DNA of 64,000 nt from Salvia splendens (lineage: Eukaryota; Streptophyta; Magnoliopsida; Lamiales; Lamiaceae). The DNA is taken from assembly GCF_004379255.2 (NCBI RefSeq), contig NC_056046.1, positions 1,488,001 through 1,552,000 on the forward strand, given 5' to 3'. Positions 47,601 to 61,498 of the stretch are shown one piece after another. The notes under the pieces were generated by a model. The model worked only from the letters and a program-made list of their open reading frames with translations. It was not told the origin of the DNA and did not search any database. The position numbers were made by a program, and so were the translations under genes. The first letter of the stretch is position 1; the number at the start of each line of letters is the position of its first letter.

Positions 47601-50202
47601 CTCGATCAGTGAGTGGTGAATAATTATTATAGTTAGTTACTTGAAATGAAGTTGTAATATTGGATAATTGGTTGATTCACATTGAATATGTTGTTATATA
47701 AGTTTTACAACAAAGTTATTGAATAATTTTACAACTATACACTCAACATATTCGATGTGAATATAAAACTGTACTAACAAACAAATGATATTGATATTCT
47801 AAATGACTGTATTACGTTATATTTCGTGTGGGACTAATTGTAATTTCTATAGATTACGGTCCCAAACATTTGAAACGAGGTGACTATCAATTTTGACATT
47901 GATTTTGAAGAAGAAAATAGAAGAAAATGATGTTGAGAATGTTTCCATTATTATTAATGTGTGGAGCTTTCCAATTAAATTCATGGTTAGTAATGAATCT
48001 TCGGAATGTCACAGATGAAAATACCACCAATTTATATTCGACTAATTTGGTTCACAAAATGGGTCAGGGTTACTAATAAAATTAAGAGTGGTGCTATTAT
48101 ATCCATTAATATTTGAATCAAATTATATCTCTATATATAATGTAAAGAGATTTGAGTATTAAATATTACTAATTCAATTTTTTTTGTTAATTTCTATAGT
48201 CATTCGTAATATGACTACATGGATTTATTGCTAGTTCGATTGCAAGAGATGTAAAATGTGGTATTACAATATTATAATCTGCACACATGCATATAATCTA
48301 CGCATTCGTACACTCGTACTAAAATTTGACGATTACACTTGCACATCTGGTGATCACACTCGTACTTGTGATCATACCCGAACATTCGTTGATTACGCCT
48401 ACACTTGATGCACATGAAAACATGTCTATAAGCGCACCGGTATTTGGGTCAGTTCGGATTGGATCCAAATTGATACGACCCACGTGCATAAAATTAAAAT
48501 GCGTGCATCGGGGTCTTTGTCTTAATTAGGACTACTCCATATTTGATCCGATTGTCCCTACTATCAATTTTGTGGCTCCTTTCTCTGATGACGTGGCAGA
48601 CCATGCTGTTATTATTGTACGAATATACCACCAACCAAGTAGTAATGATATACTCATAATATATGCTGTCTTCAAATTTGAAAAAAATAAAATGGCATCA
48701 ACTAACTTTTACCATTAATACTTTCTTGGTTTGCATTACTCGGTACATACATTTATTGCATTAATCAATGTGCTGTAAAAGCTAGGCTGGAACAGCTCAA
48801 AATTGCAGAACAATGAGAAGACAACATACAATCACGTACTTACAATATAGATGAAGAACTCAGCAAAATATTCAATGCATTATTTAATTTGTGAATAATG
48901 TTGTATATAGTGGTAAGGTCAAATTAGTCATTTCATGATCACGAATTCATGAACATCTTGTAAGTTTTAAGGCATCAGTACCAACGAGAGTGTTGAGTAC
49001 TTCGTGTAGTGCACAGATCAGCAAAGCATATCATTGTCAGAGCACTTCGTATTGTGCTTTACACAAGGTGGTTAAGCATCGCTCGTCCACCATGTGATCT
49101 GACTTTTCTTGTTTTAATGAAATTTTAAAGTTTTTATTTTCATAAATTGATTAAATTAAAATAAATAAATAGGAAATGAAAAAAAATAGTGTTGAAATAT
49201 TTGTTAACGCTAAAAAAGATTATGATTGTGATATTATAATAGCTTTAAAATAGTTGTGAGAGCATAAGTGAAGTGTTTCTTAAGACAAAATAACATCAAC
49301 TATTAATTGTGATAATACCTAGATTTAGGTGATGTAGATAAATTTCAATAATTTCTAGTTTTTGAAACATCAGCATTATGGGAGGCGTACAAGGGACCAA
49401 GTTTTAGATGGAAATCATAATGCTAATTTATGCAGAGTGACAATCAAATTTCTAGAAATGAGTAGAGTTGTCAAAAATATAATTTTCAGTTTATGATTGG
49501 GGGTACTATAAGGGTAGTTGACAAATAGTTATATACATTAAATAATATTGTTCCCTGCCACAATAAATAAGTTCAAATCCCAACTGCCAAAATTGGTGCA
49601 TTATGCATAACAAATTTTCAAACAAAATAGGTTATTAGATCCTACAAAGATTATAAGTTAAGAGTTTAGATTATTAAGTTAAGGCCCATTAAGCTATTCC
49701 GGGCTGAGCCCATTGATGAAATCCTCGCTCAAATCAAGCCCAATTAGCTTGCTACTAATCCTACTTCATTTATAATGCATTTCCTCCGTCCAATAATAAA
49801 TGCCTCGCTTGATTTCGCACGAATTTTAAGAAATTATTTGAATGTATCATGATATAGGACATTTAAAATGAAAATGTAGCAAGGAAAAGGGGAAAAGAGA
49901 AACATAGAGATCATGGCCTCAGTGGTTTGAAGCCAATTACTTCCAATTTAAATACAAAAATGGATGGTGACCAAGTTTAAATTAATTACAAATTAAATTC
50001 AACTTCTAACAATACAAAACTGAAGGAGACTAAGCCAAATAATCACATTGAGGATTATCACCAAAACAACAAAACATAGAAAAAAAATGGGGCAGTTTTT
50101 TTTTCCTTATAAACCACCCCCCAAAGTAAACTCTTCAACATTATGCATTTGTGATCAATACTAATAGATGGAGTCCTCAAACAAGAAGAAATGTCTGTTT
50201 GC
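44677..50202. other. 5.5-kb AT-rich intergenic region, no gene seen
   Basis: The first 200 bp should be the HOTHEAD-like promoter; on the minus strand a TATATATA run and GA-rich leader lie at about 44818-44875. The rest has only short frames. Notable bits: an inverted repeat at 47674-47762, degenerate gat(c/t)acac(t/c)..tac repeats at 48330-48410, and a lone Stowaway-like end (tttcctccgtccaataataa, about 49780). I see no tRNA or convincing miRNA hairpin. Confidence 0.55.
47674..47762. repeat. Inverted repeat, 19-bp arms
   Basis: attcacattgaatatgttg (47675-47693) is matched by the reverse-complementary caacatattcgatgtgaat (47744-47762) with one mismatch. The 50-bp loop contains further ttacaac/gttg-type partial pairing. 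Confidence 0.75.
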
Positions 50203-53200
50203 TTACTGTGTTTTATTATGTGCAGAGTCAGATGAAGTTACCCCAGAGGAAGCAGGGGAGCTCTTCGACTGACTAGACGCGTTTCGCTCTTGATTTGGAG
50301 TGGCAGCCGCTGTACCCTCCTCGGCTAGCTTCTTCATAAGGTTCATTACAGTAGGTAGAAATTTGGTGGATATTGAGAGAAGCCCAGGTAGCTGTAGGTG
50401 TGAAAAAACAGATATCAGACCTCAAAAAAGACTATGTTATAATATATTTGATCATGTCAAGAAACACATATATAGAGTTTGTTTAGAGTTAAAACTCTTC
50501 ATGACTCGAAACAATACCCGAAAAGTTTGAGATCGTCTGCTTTGTCCGCAATATCATTTATGCGTCCAAAGTAGACCGAATATTTGAAAAAACACGAATC
50601 TGAGTTGAAACATTTTGTTAGCAAGAGAAGTGAATATTTACTTACAAAGCCAAGACGGAAGTCGTTGGAGACGTCTAATTGCACCCAGAGGGCTTTCACG
50701 AGCAGAAATCCCATGAAAATCACCCCCAAGTACAAAGGATTTCTGTCAAAATAAAGGGTGCAGTGTCAATAAAATCCAAGCAACCACAGATATAGAGTAA
50801 ATGATGAGATAGTGAGTACCTCAAAAGCGTCATAAATTCGTTAAAACCCAAGATAAGTAGCGCAACGATTGCCCATGGAGGCGGTAGCCAGTTGTTGTTT
50901 CTCTTGTTGGCCTCCTGATTTTGGAGAAATAAAGCAACATAAGAAATAGTGATCAAGAAATGAAGCCTCAATTTTTCGACCAGCGTTGGTATGTCAAGTT
51001 TACCTGAGCAGTGATTGCCTGACCGACTGTGTACTCGGTCTCAGATTTAAACTGCCTCCATAGAGATTTGCACTGGACCGGTGTTAGCAAGGTTCTGGTT
51101 GTTGGAATCTGGGAAGTGATTAAACAATGAGCAAGAGAGAAACGAAACGAAACGACTATAGCTAAGAATAATGCTTGGACTACCTTATCCCAACTGCTCG
51201 AGGCCAGAGGGTCCGCTGTGATACTCTTATTGGCAGAAGCTGCTGCTTTCGGGTCCATAAGAGCAAGGGACAAGAGATTCTCGATATTATCAGCATCGTC
51301 TTCCAGCCGGATGGCAGCCATGATCGATAGCAACTTCAACGACTGCACAACGAATAAAACAAACATACAACAGAGATTATTGGAGAACTAATAGTCTCAT
51401 GGCAGATCTAAGTAGACAATATCATACAGCAGCACGCGCAGTTTTAGTGATGCCTCGAATATCTTCTTTTCCACTCCAGACACGTGGCATCGAATCAGAA
51501 TCATGGCTAAATAGTGTTGTGAACCTAGTTTTCATCAAGAAACAGTTATGAAATAAACCAGCACTATATATCGTAGGCCACCATACAATTAGTACGACGG
51601 ATACCTATCTTTCATACGGATCAAAACTCTTCCAGCTTCTTCTTTTGCCTTCGCTTCAACGATTCCTTTTGCATGAGTCTCCAACTTCGACACCATTTTA
51701 TCCTTGGTTGAGTTATCCATTTCAAAACCAGAAAGCGCAGAGGAAAAGCCAGAAGCAGAATTTTCTTTCTCGCGCTGGAGAAGTTTTCTGATTGCCGGCC
51801 ATGTGTCACTGCTAGCTCCGTCTAACAAAGCCTCAACGGGTGCAGACAATGCCTCATTTAACTTAGTCTGAAGATACGAGGTTTTAGTACGAAGGATCAC
51901 AACAGGAATATAGGACATGATCTAATAAGACTGTTTCTCACCTCATATGTGCTTGTAAGCTCTGACAACTTGGCTGTCTGAACTGATTCAGTATGCGCGT
52001 CAATGTCACGGATAAGTTTCTCTCTCACTTTAGAAGCATCCCAGTTTGCTTGCTCAATATGAACGACTGCAAAGCAGCGATAAATAACATGATAAACCAA
52101 TTTTCATGATCATCAAAAAACAAGTTTGCTGCAAACTTGTAGCACATGAAGGACAAAGCGAAAAACGCGTTGGATACATCAAGTCAAATGTAGATAACCA
52201 TACCTTCAGCCTCTTCATCAAACTGAGACATACAGAGCTTAGTACAATCGCGTGCAGCTGCAGAGAATCCTTTTCCCTCATTTAAGGCATCGTTAAATGA
52301 TTCTTTGAACTTATCCAAGGTTCCTGCGCGTATATGTCCCAACATGGATTGGTACGCAGGTTGGACAAGCTAATAAAAAACAAAGGAAAACAGTAAGTAA
52401 AAACAGCAAATGAAAGAAAGCATTAATAGACAGGATAAATGCAACAATTCAGCCTGGTAGAAATACTCGTGTGCACGAAGAAGCATGATTCCGACAGTCA
52501 ATGTATGCCAACAAAGATATATGCAACGATTTAAGGTTCTCGAAGAAACACTTCCGAACTGGGATTAGTAGCCTACATGACTAAATCCTTCATGGATATT
52601 AATTCTACACAATTTCCTTTTGCTTTGCTCTTACTATCCCATCTAGCTGTTACTCTGAAAACATGTTTCAACTTTCAAGTTTAGCACACACAAAATATAT
52701 CTAACAACATTAAAGTCTCTTTGCTAGATTTGCTAGATATGCTGGAGTGGAAATACCACAGACAATCAACCAAGTGTAATAGTAAATGATGAGATTTATG
52801 ATATAAGACTAAGAAACATGCCTGTAAAAGCTTATCTTCCAACTGCTTTCGCTTTGCAGTTCTCACTCCTTCGTCAAAAAATGTGGCTTCATAATCATAC
52901 CTAACATTGGAAAGAGATCAAAACACAAACAAAATTGTCTCTTGAAGATGTTCTAAACCTATTTCACTATTGAAGATAATTTTAACGATTCCTTTGTGAA
53001 CATAATAGCATAATGGCATATCACATGTTATCATGTTTGTGGACAAATGGCCATAAATATACTCTTATAAATTTGATAAACACGTTAAAATATCAAATTA
53101 AATTTGACTGACTTACTCTTTTATACAAACATCAATAATTGATGTAAGCTTCTTCCCGAACCCTCGTACTGGTTCAGTTTTTACCATCTCTTCTAATTCA

Positions 53201-55802
53201 CACCATTCCTAGAAATATGAAAAACAACTTAACAATTCATAAGTTTCCCAGAAATAGAAAAGAACAACTCTAATAACATATGTATTTGTCATAAGATTAA
53301 TACCGAATTTTCAGTGAAAGATGAGTACTTTTCATTAGCAATCTCATCACAACGGACGGTAGCAACCATAACCTATACACGAACAAGTGAACCTTTAAAA
53401 TGTTTAGACGTCCAACAAAGTTTGTTCTAGTCCTAAAAATATGTATGCGTCGCTACCTTGTGAGCAGGCAGGTCAAGGTCCTTGTTCTCCTTTATGACCT
53501 TCCATATTTGTTGCGCACTGAATGAAAAGCCTGAAGCTGGAACAACACCACGCCTATCACCAGCAAGCCCACCAGGTGCTATAGATTGGTGAAATCGCTT
53601 TCTTAGATCTGACACCTATAATTAAAGAGAAAATGTTAACCAAATGAATGGTTCCCGTCTCCAATATCCGGTATATATCATCAGCCTTTCCTAGATAGGT
53701 TGAGAATAATTATATGATCAAACATTCAACTCCTTCATAACATAAACTGACGAACATTTGACAAATGAGTTCATATTTCCACGGTTTAAACAACAATATA
53801 TACCTGCTCTCTAAATTGATCTTCTCTCTCTTCAAAACTAGAGAGAGCCACAACTTGAACCTGCCATTTAATGATTCAAGAAAAACCCTCATTCATCCTT
53901 TTATTACAAATGAGCAAGACTTGATTGAATTTATCAACATCTCTTTATCTTACATTGAAAAAATCGCTTAATGGAGTTTCCCGGTGAACTTCAGGTTTCG
54001 GGACAGAATCCCATATCTACCCAAGTATTGGAAAAATATAAAGGAATATATTAGGGAGACATTGTAATGAAAACACCAAGTGCACACTGTAGAATTCCCC
54101 AAAATGTACCTTCTGAATGTCTTCTCGTAAAACTGGTTCCAGGTTTTCCAAAGGTGTCTACAATAACGAAAATGACAAATGCAGCATCTAGATAGACAGC
54201 TTTTTTTTCTAAGAACTCAATATAGAGGAGAGCATACCCTTGTCTTATCACGAATAACGAACAACAAAGTTGTCTTACGCGGACTAAATAATCTCATCAT
54301 AACCTATACAGAGCATGTTAAATCAACTTAAATCATCGATATATTCCCTATCCATATTAAAGACTTTCAAACATCATATTCAGAACCAATAACTGACCTG
54401 AAACACAGTTTTCAGGAGAGGTTTATTTGCAGCTTGCTCACGGCCAATGTCATGACACCACCTGAATATTGTAATATATCAATAATCCTAAAAACACTAT
54501 AGTCATTAACATGGAACAAAAGCTAGTCCACATTAAATGCAGTTCAACAAACTTACATGTTTATCAGAACTATATCTGATACAGCAAGGGCAAAAAGAGA
54601 ACTCTGTTTCTCAAATGCAGTATCATCCTGGAGAAGTGCAAAACAACTGATTGGTTCCGAGGGAAAGAAAAACGAAAACATATTGCATGCACACAAAGGC
54701 CACAAAGAATGTTAACAGTCACTTGGAAGAAATTGGTTAGACCTCTCCTCGTTCTCTTCCATCAGTACCCTCTAAATCCATGACAACAGTACAAGGTTCC
54801 ATGCCGACGCACCTAGCCATCCATATACCTTTTGTGGTTTGGGACCTGATAGAGTTGAAAAGTATCGAAATCTGAAACAAATAACGAAACAAATTACAAT
54901 AGCAGAGTCAGAAAATGCGTGCCTTCCCTTGAAAGCATCCATTTCTCTGAAATTAGTATTGAAAAGATGATTCATCAATGTACTCTTCCCTGTCAAAAAA
55001 GGAAATGTATTTCAAGCAACCCGGGGCTGATAGTTGGCAAATGGCAATCACTAAGTATCAAAAACTATACCGCTGCTCTGAGGGCCCATGATGGCTACGA
55101 CTGCATAAGAAAGCCCGCATTCTGCAAGTTTCACTTCTTTCATGAAAATGTCGACCCCCTCAACGTTGAAGTTACCATCACCATCTATGAGGTGAGTTGA
55201 GCAACACTCTTTATCTGGATAATCAACCGTTGTTATGAAGAATCACTTACTTCAAGATAGTGATTTCATTATAAAACAATAAGCTAACAATTATAATCTC
55301 AAATTCTCAACATGCAAACACAAATGTGTGCACAGTGCATTCATATACATGTAATAATGAATCCGCGACGAGAAGCCTCGTACAAGATCATTTTTTATCT
55401 GCATATTGTACGCGAACTCATGCATACGATACAATAGGAAAGCGAGGTACTACTCGCTCTCAACGAGGTGTAGCTAATTCGATATCTCCAATTCTTCTTG
55501 GGGAGAAAAATTATGTCTACATTTTATATGAATCCAAAAATCTAATATTTCATGCAAATAAAAAATTAAATATAAATCAAAAGAAATAGTACTCATGCAA
55601 TCCATAACCAGCGCTAGATAATCCGTGGTCCAGCTATACCAGCATTGTATAAATATCAAACAACCAAAACAAAGCAAATAAGTGCATTGATAATATCGCC
55701 ATCCAATACCAGAAAATTCGTTGATAATTATTTTAGCAGATTATTTTATCAACGCCTTTTTATAATAAAAACAACAAAATATAATGTTGTAGGCGTACCC
55801 AT
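50203..55802 (-). CDS. RL2: ROOT HAIR DEFECTIVE 3-like GTPase (atlastin/Sey1 family), RL2-type
   Basis: Twenty-three exons encode 793 aa with every junction in phase. Exons: 55799-55802, 55071-55214, 54923-54989, 54743-54845, 54557-54627, 54398-54461, 54238-54303, 54110-54157, 53954-54016, 53804-53860, 53457-53615, 53304-53372, 53117-53208, 52822-52900, 52204-52369, 51942-52066, 51605-51867, 51428-51524, 51184-51342, 51004-51108, 50820-50914, 50646-50742 and 50203-50391. GTPase motifs: P-loop GPQSSGKST (45-53), [12 protein letters not shown] (95-106), FVIRDK (about 166-171). A helical middle domain is followed by two membrane segments (about 681-699, 703-721) and a Ser-rich cytosolic tail. 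The family fuses ER tubules by GTP-driven dimerisation. Exon 1 codes only ATGG; introns 3 and 14 have GC donors. The match to the RL2 paralogue is from memory. Confidence 0.95.
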
Positions 55803-57020
55803 TGACGGAATAAAATTGAAAAATTCAATGCGACGGCGGATAACTGCCGGAGATTGGGAGATCGGAGAATTATGCGAACAAAGGGAGGATCCTAAATAGG
55901 CGTACGTGATTTTGTGTGTTTGTAAAATGTGACTCTTCGCCTTGAAAAATTTCAGATGAAAGAAAAATATATTTTTATAGCCAAAAATAGAGTGGTTGTA
56001 TTTGTATTGAATTCTCTTTATAATTATAACTAAATACCAAACTTTTTCGAAGCCAAAAAATACCAAACTTTTCCCTCAAAATAATTAAATACAGAACTTT
56101 AATGGATATTTTCTTCTTCATTAAGCGTGTGTTGATCTAGTGTTACAGTTTTTTTTTATGTCAGATACCAAATATTTCAGGTTCTTATTTCCTATGTTGT
56201 GATCTTTAAATTTTTGTTTATTTATTTATAAATAAAATGGCGAGAATCTAGTTGTTTATAATGGGTGAAGTAATTTAAATATAAAAAGAAAAAAGAAAAA
56301 AAGGGAAAAACAATCATTTGAACGAGAAATAAGGGAAAATGCTAGTATCAATTTTATTGCTTTGTAAAAATTAATTTAATCAACCGAAATAAAACTTAGT
56401 CGTTCAACTAATGAACCGTACGGTCCGTTCTAATTGGCTAAGTGAGCTTCGGGCTTTGCAAGTGTGCGAGGCTAGTGGCCCACTAGCTTTCCAGCCCCGG
56501 CCATACATCCGGACCCTCTACCCCCTACAGTGCAACTCACGATCGTTTTGTCCCTTCATGACCGGGCAACAAACCCGCGTTGCTAATGCCCTTACCAGCA
56601 GATGTATGGTAATTATCTCTAATTACTTAAACTTAAAACAAACACAACATGAACCAAACATGTTTCTTTTTCCTATATAAAGTATAAAATCATTTTTCTT
56701 TCAATACAAGCTGTTTGCTCCATAAAATAAACAAACCGATTGATTGATTAATTACATTATCAGATAGCATATCACCAAATATTTACCAATAAATATCCAT
56801 TTAATTACGACATTTCACCAAACCCCAATCAAGTCATATCTCATGAGCAAAAAAAGTCGTCATAAATCGTGTGCAACATATGCGACTTTCCACATTTCAC
56901 CTTATCTAATTAAATCTACTAATATAAATAGTGGCGAGTATAAAACCTCTATTTGATCTACCGTTCATTTCGTATTACTTGTATTTCTCTCTCCTCACAG
57001 AAGGATCCGAATCGAGAGAG
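55803..57020. other. Divergent upstream region of RHD3-like and TMN7-like genes
   Basis: It contains the 5' leader of the RHD3-like gene (about 55803-55910) and of the TMN gene (about 56930-57020). A GC-richer island (about 56400-56590, cggtccgttc ... ccagccccggccatacatcc) stands out in the AT-rich spacer, with no recognisable gene. It might be an old transposon piece. Confidence 0.5.
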
Positions 57021-60000
57021 ATGGGTCACCGAAACCCGGATCGGGTCGCAGCCATTGTTTCCTGCTTGCTCATCTTGTTCTCGTCGGCGCATTCCTTCTA
57101 CCTCCCCGGTGTTGCGCCTCGTGATTTTGCAAGAGTAATGATTCTCCTCTCTCTGAATTCTGAGTTCTAGATTGAGGTTTAGCTGGATAAACCTCGGTGA
57201 TTAGATCTGTCGGTGGCGTGTTGGCTTATGTGAACTTTGTTCCTCTCTTCCTCTGTTGATCGGTGGAGATCTAGGGTTTATGCTTATCTGATCGGTTATT
57301 AGGTGATTTTGGGGCGATCCGGGGTTTTTGGTGCCAAATTGAGTGTGAAAAGTGGTTTTACTTTTTCATGTGTTTGGATAGGTGGCATTGGTGTGTATGA
57401 TTGGATAATTTGTTTTAATTGTTTATGATGCTTTATGTGAGTGTTTGACTTCGGTGATCGGGGCTGCATGTGTTGATTTTGTTCTGCTGTATTTCTAGGT
57501 TTGACTGCTAATGTCTGATTCGGGGATAATATGTAATTCCCTAGCATTTGTATTTCTCATGATGGTTCATGTTGATTTCAAGTTGCTAGTAGTAGCATTT
57601 TGTGATCTCGATTTCATGATGACTAGATATCTTGTAGTAAGAAGAAGAGGTCAAAGTGGATCTAAGAGTTGGTAACTGTGCTGCATAAAGCCCATAATAG
57701 TGAAGCGTTTTTTGGTAGTATGTGGCTGGATTTTATAGGGAAATGCGAATTAGTTGATAACACATATGTTTTAATTTCTGAGCTCGATCTGGTTCTCCAT
57801 GTGCTAGTCGTGGATAAAGTGTTATTTTTCCTCCTTCAAGTTGGCCAGTGTTGGCGTAACCCTTTTGTTAGATGCACATAATTTACTACCTGATTCCTCT
57901 TCTTGCTTGCCAAATGTTAGATTTCATCAGTTGCTTTCTTTTTTAAAAAATTGAGTGCAAGTAGCTCAGTGGTATTAGAGAGGGAACAAAGTTATTAGGT
58001 ATATTATCATTATAGTTAATATAAGAGTTCATGAATGTACATATCTTTTGTTTAAGAATTATATTTTTTTTCATACATCTCATGCTTGCTAGCTACTTAT
58101 CTCAAATCTAGATGTAAAGACGTCTTCCTTACTCTTACTCAGAATTTTATACCTTCTCCAAGTGTAACGCTTTTCCTTCCCATTCATAACAGGGGGATGA
58201 ACTTCCTGTGAAAGTTAACAAGCTGTCATCCACTAAGACACAACTTCCATATGACTATTATTTCTTGAAATACTGCAAGCCATCTAAGATTCAGAATGTA
58301 GCTGAAAACCTTGGTGAGGTGCTTCGAGGTGACCGTATCGAAAATTCAATTTATACTGTAAGCATTCACGTCTGGATAAATACTCTGTTCACTGTTTACT
58401 CTGTTTCTTATCCCTCTGTTCCTAATACAAACTGTTATGATTTGCAATATTAGTTTAACATGAGGGAGGAAAAATCTTGTACAGTGGCTTGCAAAAGTCA
58501 TCTTGATGCTCAAGCTGCAAAGGATTTCAAGGAAAAAATAGATGACGAGTACAGAGTCAATATGTAAGTGCAAAGCAAGTACATTTGAGTTCTTTCTTGC
58601 TGCTGCCCTTCTTTTTTTGCTTTGTCTTTTTTTGTGCATTATCCATACTCTACCTCTACTGTAGGATGATATGCTGATGCTGGTGATGATTTCTTTATTC
58701 ATTCTTCATGCTAACATCCGAAACTGAAACATGATGCAGGATTCTGGATAATCTTCCAGTAGCTGTACTTAGGCAAAGGAGAGATGGAATTCCATCTACA
58801 ACTTATGAGCACGGTTATCGTGTTGGATTCAAGGGAAACTATGCAGGGGTTAGTTTGTCTCTTTTTTTATGTTAAAGATGTCTGATTTAAATGTATATTG
58901 CATACACATCTAATTGCTTTAATGCATGCAAATATTTGCCAGAGCAAAGAGGAGAAATATTTTATTCACAACCACTTAAGCTTCAGAGTTAAGTATCATA
59001 AAGATCCTGATACTGATACTGCTCGAATTGTTGGATTTGAAGTATCCCCTGGAAGGTGTGTTACGTTTTTTTATAATTGCAGTAGGTCAGATTGCTTTGC
59101 ATGTACAAAATACTCTTGAAGTTGTATTTGGAGTTTCTATGAGAAAAAAAATGATAATGGAAAGATTTTTACACATCCATATATAGAATACCTAGGGTTT
59201 CATTTTGGGCCTCTACAGTTAATTTCTTCTTGAAGTTATTTGTTTTGATTCATTCCACTTCTCCAATATTCTTCCTGCAGCATTAACCATGAGTTCAAGG
59301 AGTGGGATGAAAAGAACCCTAATGTGCCAACATGCAACCAAAACACCAAAAATATGGTTCAGGGTAGTACTGTACCACAGGAAGTGGATAAAGACAAAGA
59401 CATCGTATTTACTTATGATGTTACTTTCAAGGTAAGCCCCTGTAACCCCAAGAATTCTAATACCCTACTAATATCTTCTGTTGGTCCTCCAACAACAATA
59501 ACACAAGATTGTTGCAGGAGAGTGATATCAAGTGGGCATCTAGGTGGGATACTTACCTTCTCATGAACGATGATCAGATTCACTGGTTTTCAATCATTAA
59601 CTCCTTGATGATTGTCCTCTTCCTTTCTGGTATGGTTGCCATGATAATGATGAGAACTCTGTACAAGGATATTGCCAACTATAATCAATTGGAAACCCAA
59701 GATGAAGCTCAAGAAGAAACTGGGTGGAAGCTGGTTCATGGAGATGTTTTTAGAGCACCATCAAACTATGGATTGCTGTGTGTTTACGTTGGTACCGGCA
59801 TTCAGATCTTCGCAATGACACTTGTGACAATGATTTTTGCATTGCTAGGTTTCCTATCTCCTTCCAACCGTGGTGGGCTGATGACAGCTATGGTTCTCTT
59901 GTGGGTTTTTATGGGGTTGTTCGGTGGATACTCGTCTGCCCGTCTTTACAAAATGTTCAAGGGAACTGAGTGGAAGAGGAATACCTTAAAAACAGCCTTC

Positions 60001-60675
60001 ATGTTCCCCGGTATACTCTTTGCAGTCTTCTTTGTGTTGAATGCACTCATTTGGGGTGAAAAATCATCTGGTGCTGTACCTTTTGGAACAATGTTTGCGC
60101 TTGTATGTCTGTGGTTTGGAATATCAGTACCATTGGTATTCGTTGGTAGTTATTTGGGATTTAAAAAGCCTGCCGTTGAAGATCCCGTGAAGACTAATAA
60201 AATCCCAAGGCAGGTACCCGAACTGGCCTGGTACATGAAACCAATATTCTCTGTGCTCATTGGAGGCATTCTTCCATTTGGTGCGGTATTCATAGAGTTG
60301 TTCTTCATCTTGACTTCCATCTGGCTGAACCAGTTCTACTACATCTTTGGCTTCCTGTTCATCGTTTTCGTAATCTTGATAGTCACATCCGCAGAGATTA
60401 CAATCGTCCTCTGCTATTTCCAGCTTTGCAGCGAAGACTATAACTGGTGGTGGAGAGCTTATCTGACAGCTGGCTCCTCCGCTCTGTATCTCTTCCTGTA
60501 CTCAGCTTTCTACTTCTTCACCAAGCTGGAAATCACTAAGCTGGTTTCGGGTATTCTGTATTTCGGGTACATGCTCATCGCATCATATGCTTTCTTTGCC
60601 TTGACCGGAACTATCGGATTCTATGCTTGCTTCTGGTTTGTCCGGAAGATATATTCCTCTGTGAAGATCGATTAA
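57021..60675 (+). CDS. TMN7: Transmembrane nine superfamily protein, TMN7-like
   Basis: Seven exons (57021-57134, 58193-58357, 58454-58563, 58740-58848, 58943-59055, 59281-59431, 59518-60675) give 639 aa in one frame. A signal peptide (about 1-26) precedes FYLPGVAPRDFARGDELPVK, a lumenal EMP70 domain (to about 270), and nine membrane segments in the last exon. Conserved blocks include LNDLPV-type LDNLPVAVLRQ, SDIKWASRWDTYL, FGGYSSARLYKMFKG and SEDYNWWWRAYL. It ends VRKIYSSVKID, the KxD-type tail known to keep plant TMN proteins in the Golgi by coatomer binding. TMN proteins act in Golgi/endosomal membrane sorting and perhaps in metal homeostasis. All family features are intact. Confidence 0.96.
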
Positions 60676-61498
60676 GCACAACATAGGAGCGAGAGATTCT
60701 GACAGTTTTACGGATGTTAAGAAGTCTTTGGGATGGGAGACAAGTGATATCAGGTACCTCCGATTTGCAGGATGAGCCTTAAACTGTGTAAATGTTTACT
60801 GCTGCAAAATCTCAATTTTCTGTTGCCTATGTATGGTAGGGGGCTTGTCTTGTATTCTTAGTTTTTTCGACGCAACTTTTCTGGAGTCTTTAAGATTTTG
60901 AAGAACTTTGATAGTAGACAGATCCTAGACCAATTATACGAATTGTAGTTTATAATATATCATGCTCTTCCTCGTCATTCTTCATATTTATTTTTTAATA
61001 ACTTTCTCCCATTCCCCTCTTTCTTGTGGATCTACTGATTACCACAATACTAATCCCTATCTATACATGTAAACTCTCTTATTTTGCATATTTTAACCAT
61101 GTTTTCTCTTATCATGGTCTACCAATTGTGCATTAAAATTAGTGTGGTCCAACATCAAAACTATTTTTCGTAGACTAGTGGAGTAAATAAGAATAAATAG
61201 ATTGACAATAGATGGATAGAGAGAAGGCTAGTATCAAACTGTGGGTGGTATAAATGACAAAAAAGTTATGCAAATACTTGATTTACAGAAAATCTGTTTG
61301 CACTGTGCTGGATGGATTACACTCCACTAACACAAAAACTGGTAATTGAGGATCAAAAGGTTGAACACCTCAAGTTTCTGTTATGAAATTAATCCAAGAG
61401 AGCATAGTCAGCATCAGATTCCTGCAGCAGTGAGTGATTTTTGGATTTTGGATTTTGGATGTACATGTTATTACTAAATCACCTAAAATCAGTTTCCG
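60676..61498. other. Convergent 3' region between TMN7-like and the unknown gene
   Basis: This holds both 3' UTRs. A short ttttggattttggattttgg repeat lies at about 61440-61460. No other gene is seen. Confidence 0.55.

Noticed and set aside
48960..49110. miRNA precursor (agtacttcgtgtagtgcac ... agcacttcgtattgtgcttt)
   Set aside because: The similar strings are direct, not inverted, repeats, so they would not fold into a miRNA hairpin.
56411..56680. Gene in the GC-richer island between the RHD3-like and TMN7-like genes
   Set aside because: The 89-codon frame has no motif or splice support. An old transposon fragment is more likely, but I could not identify it.
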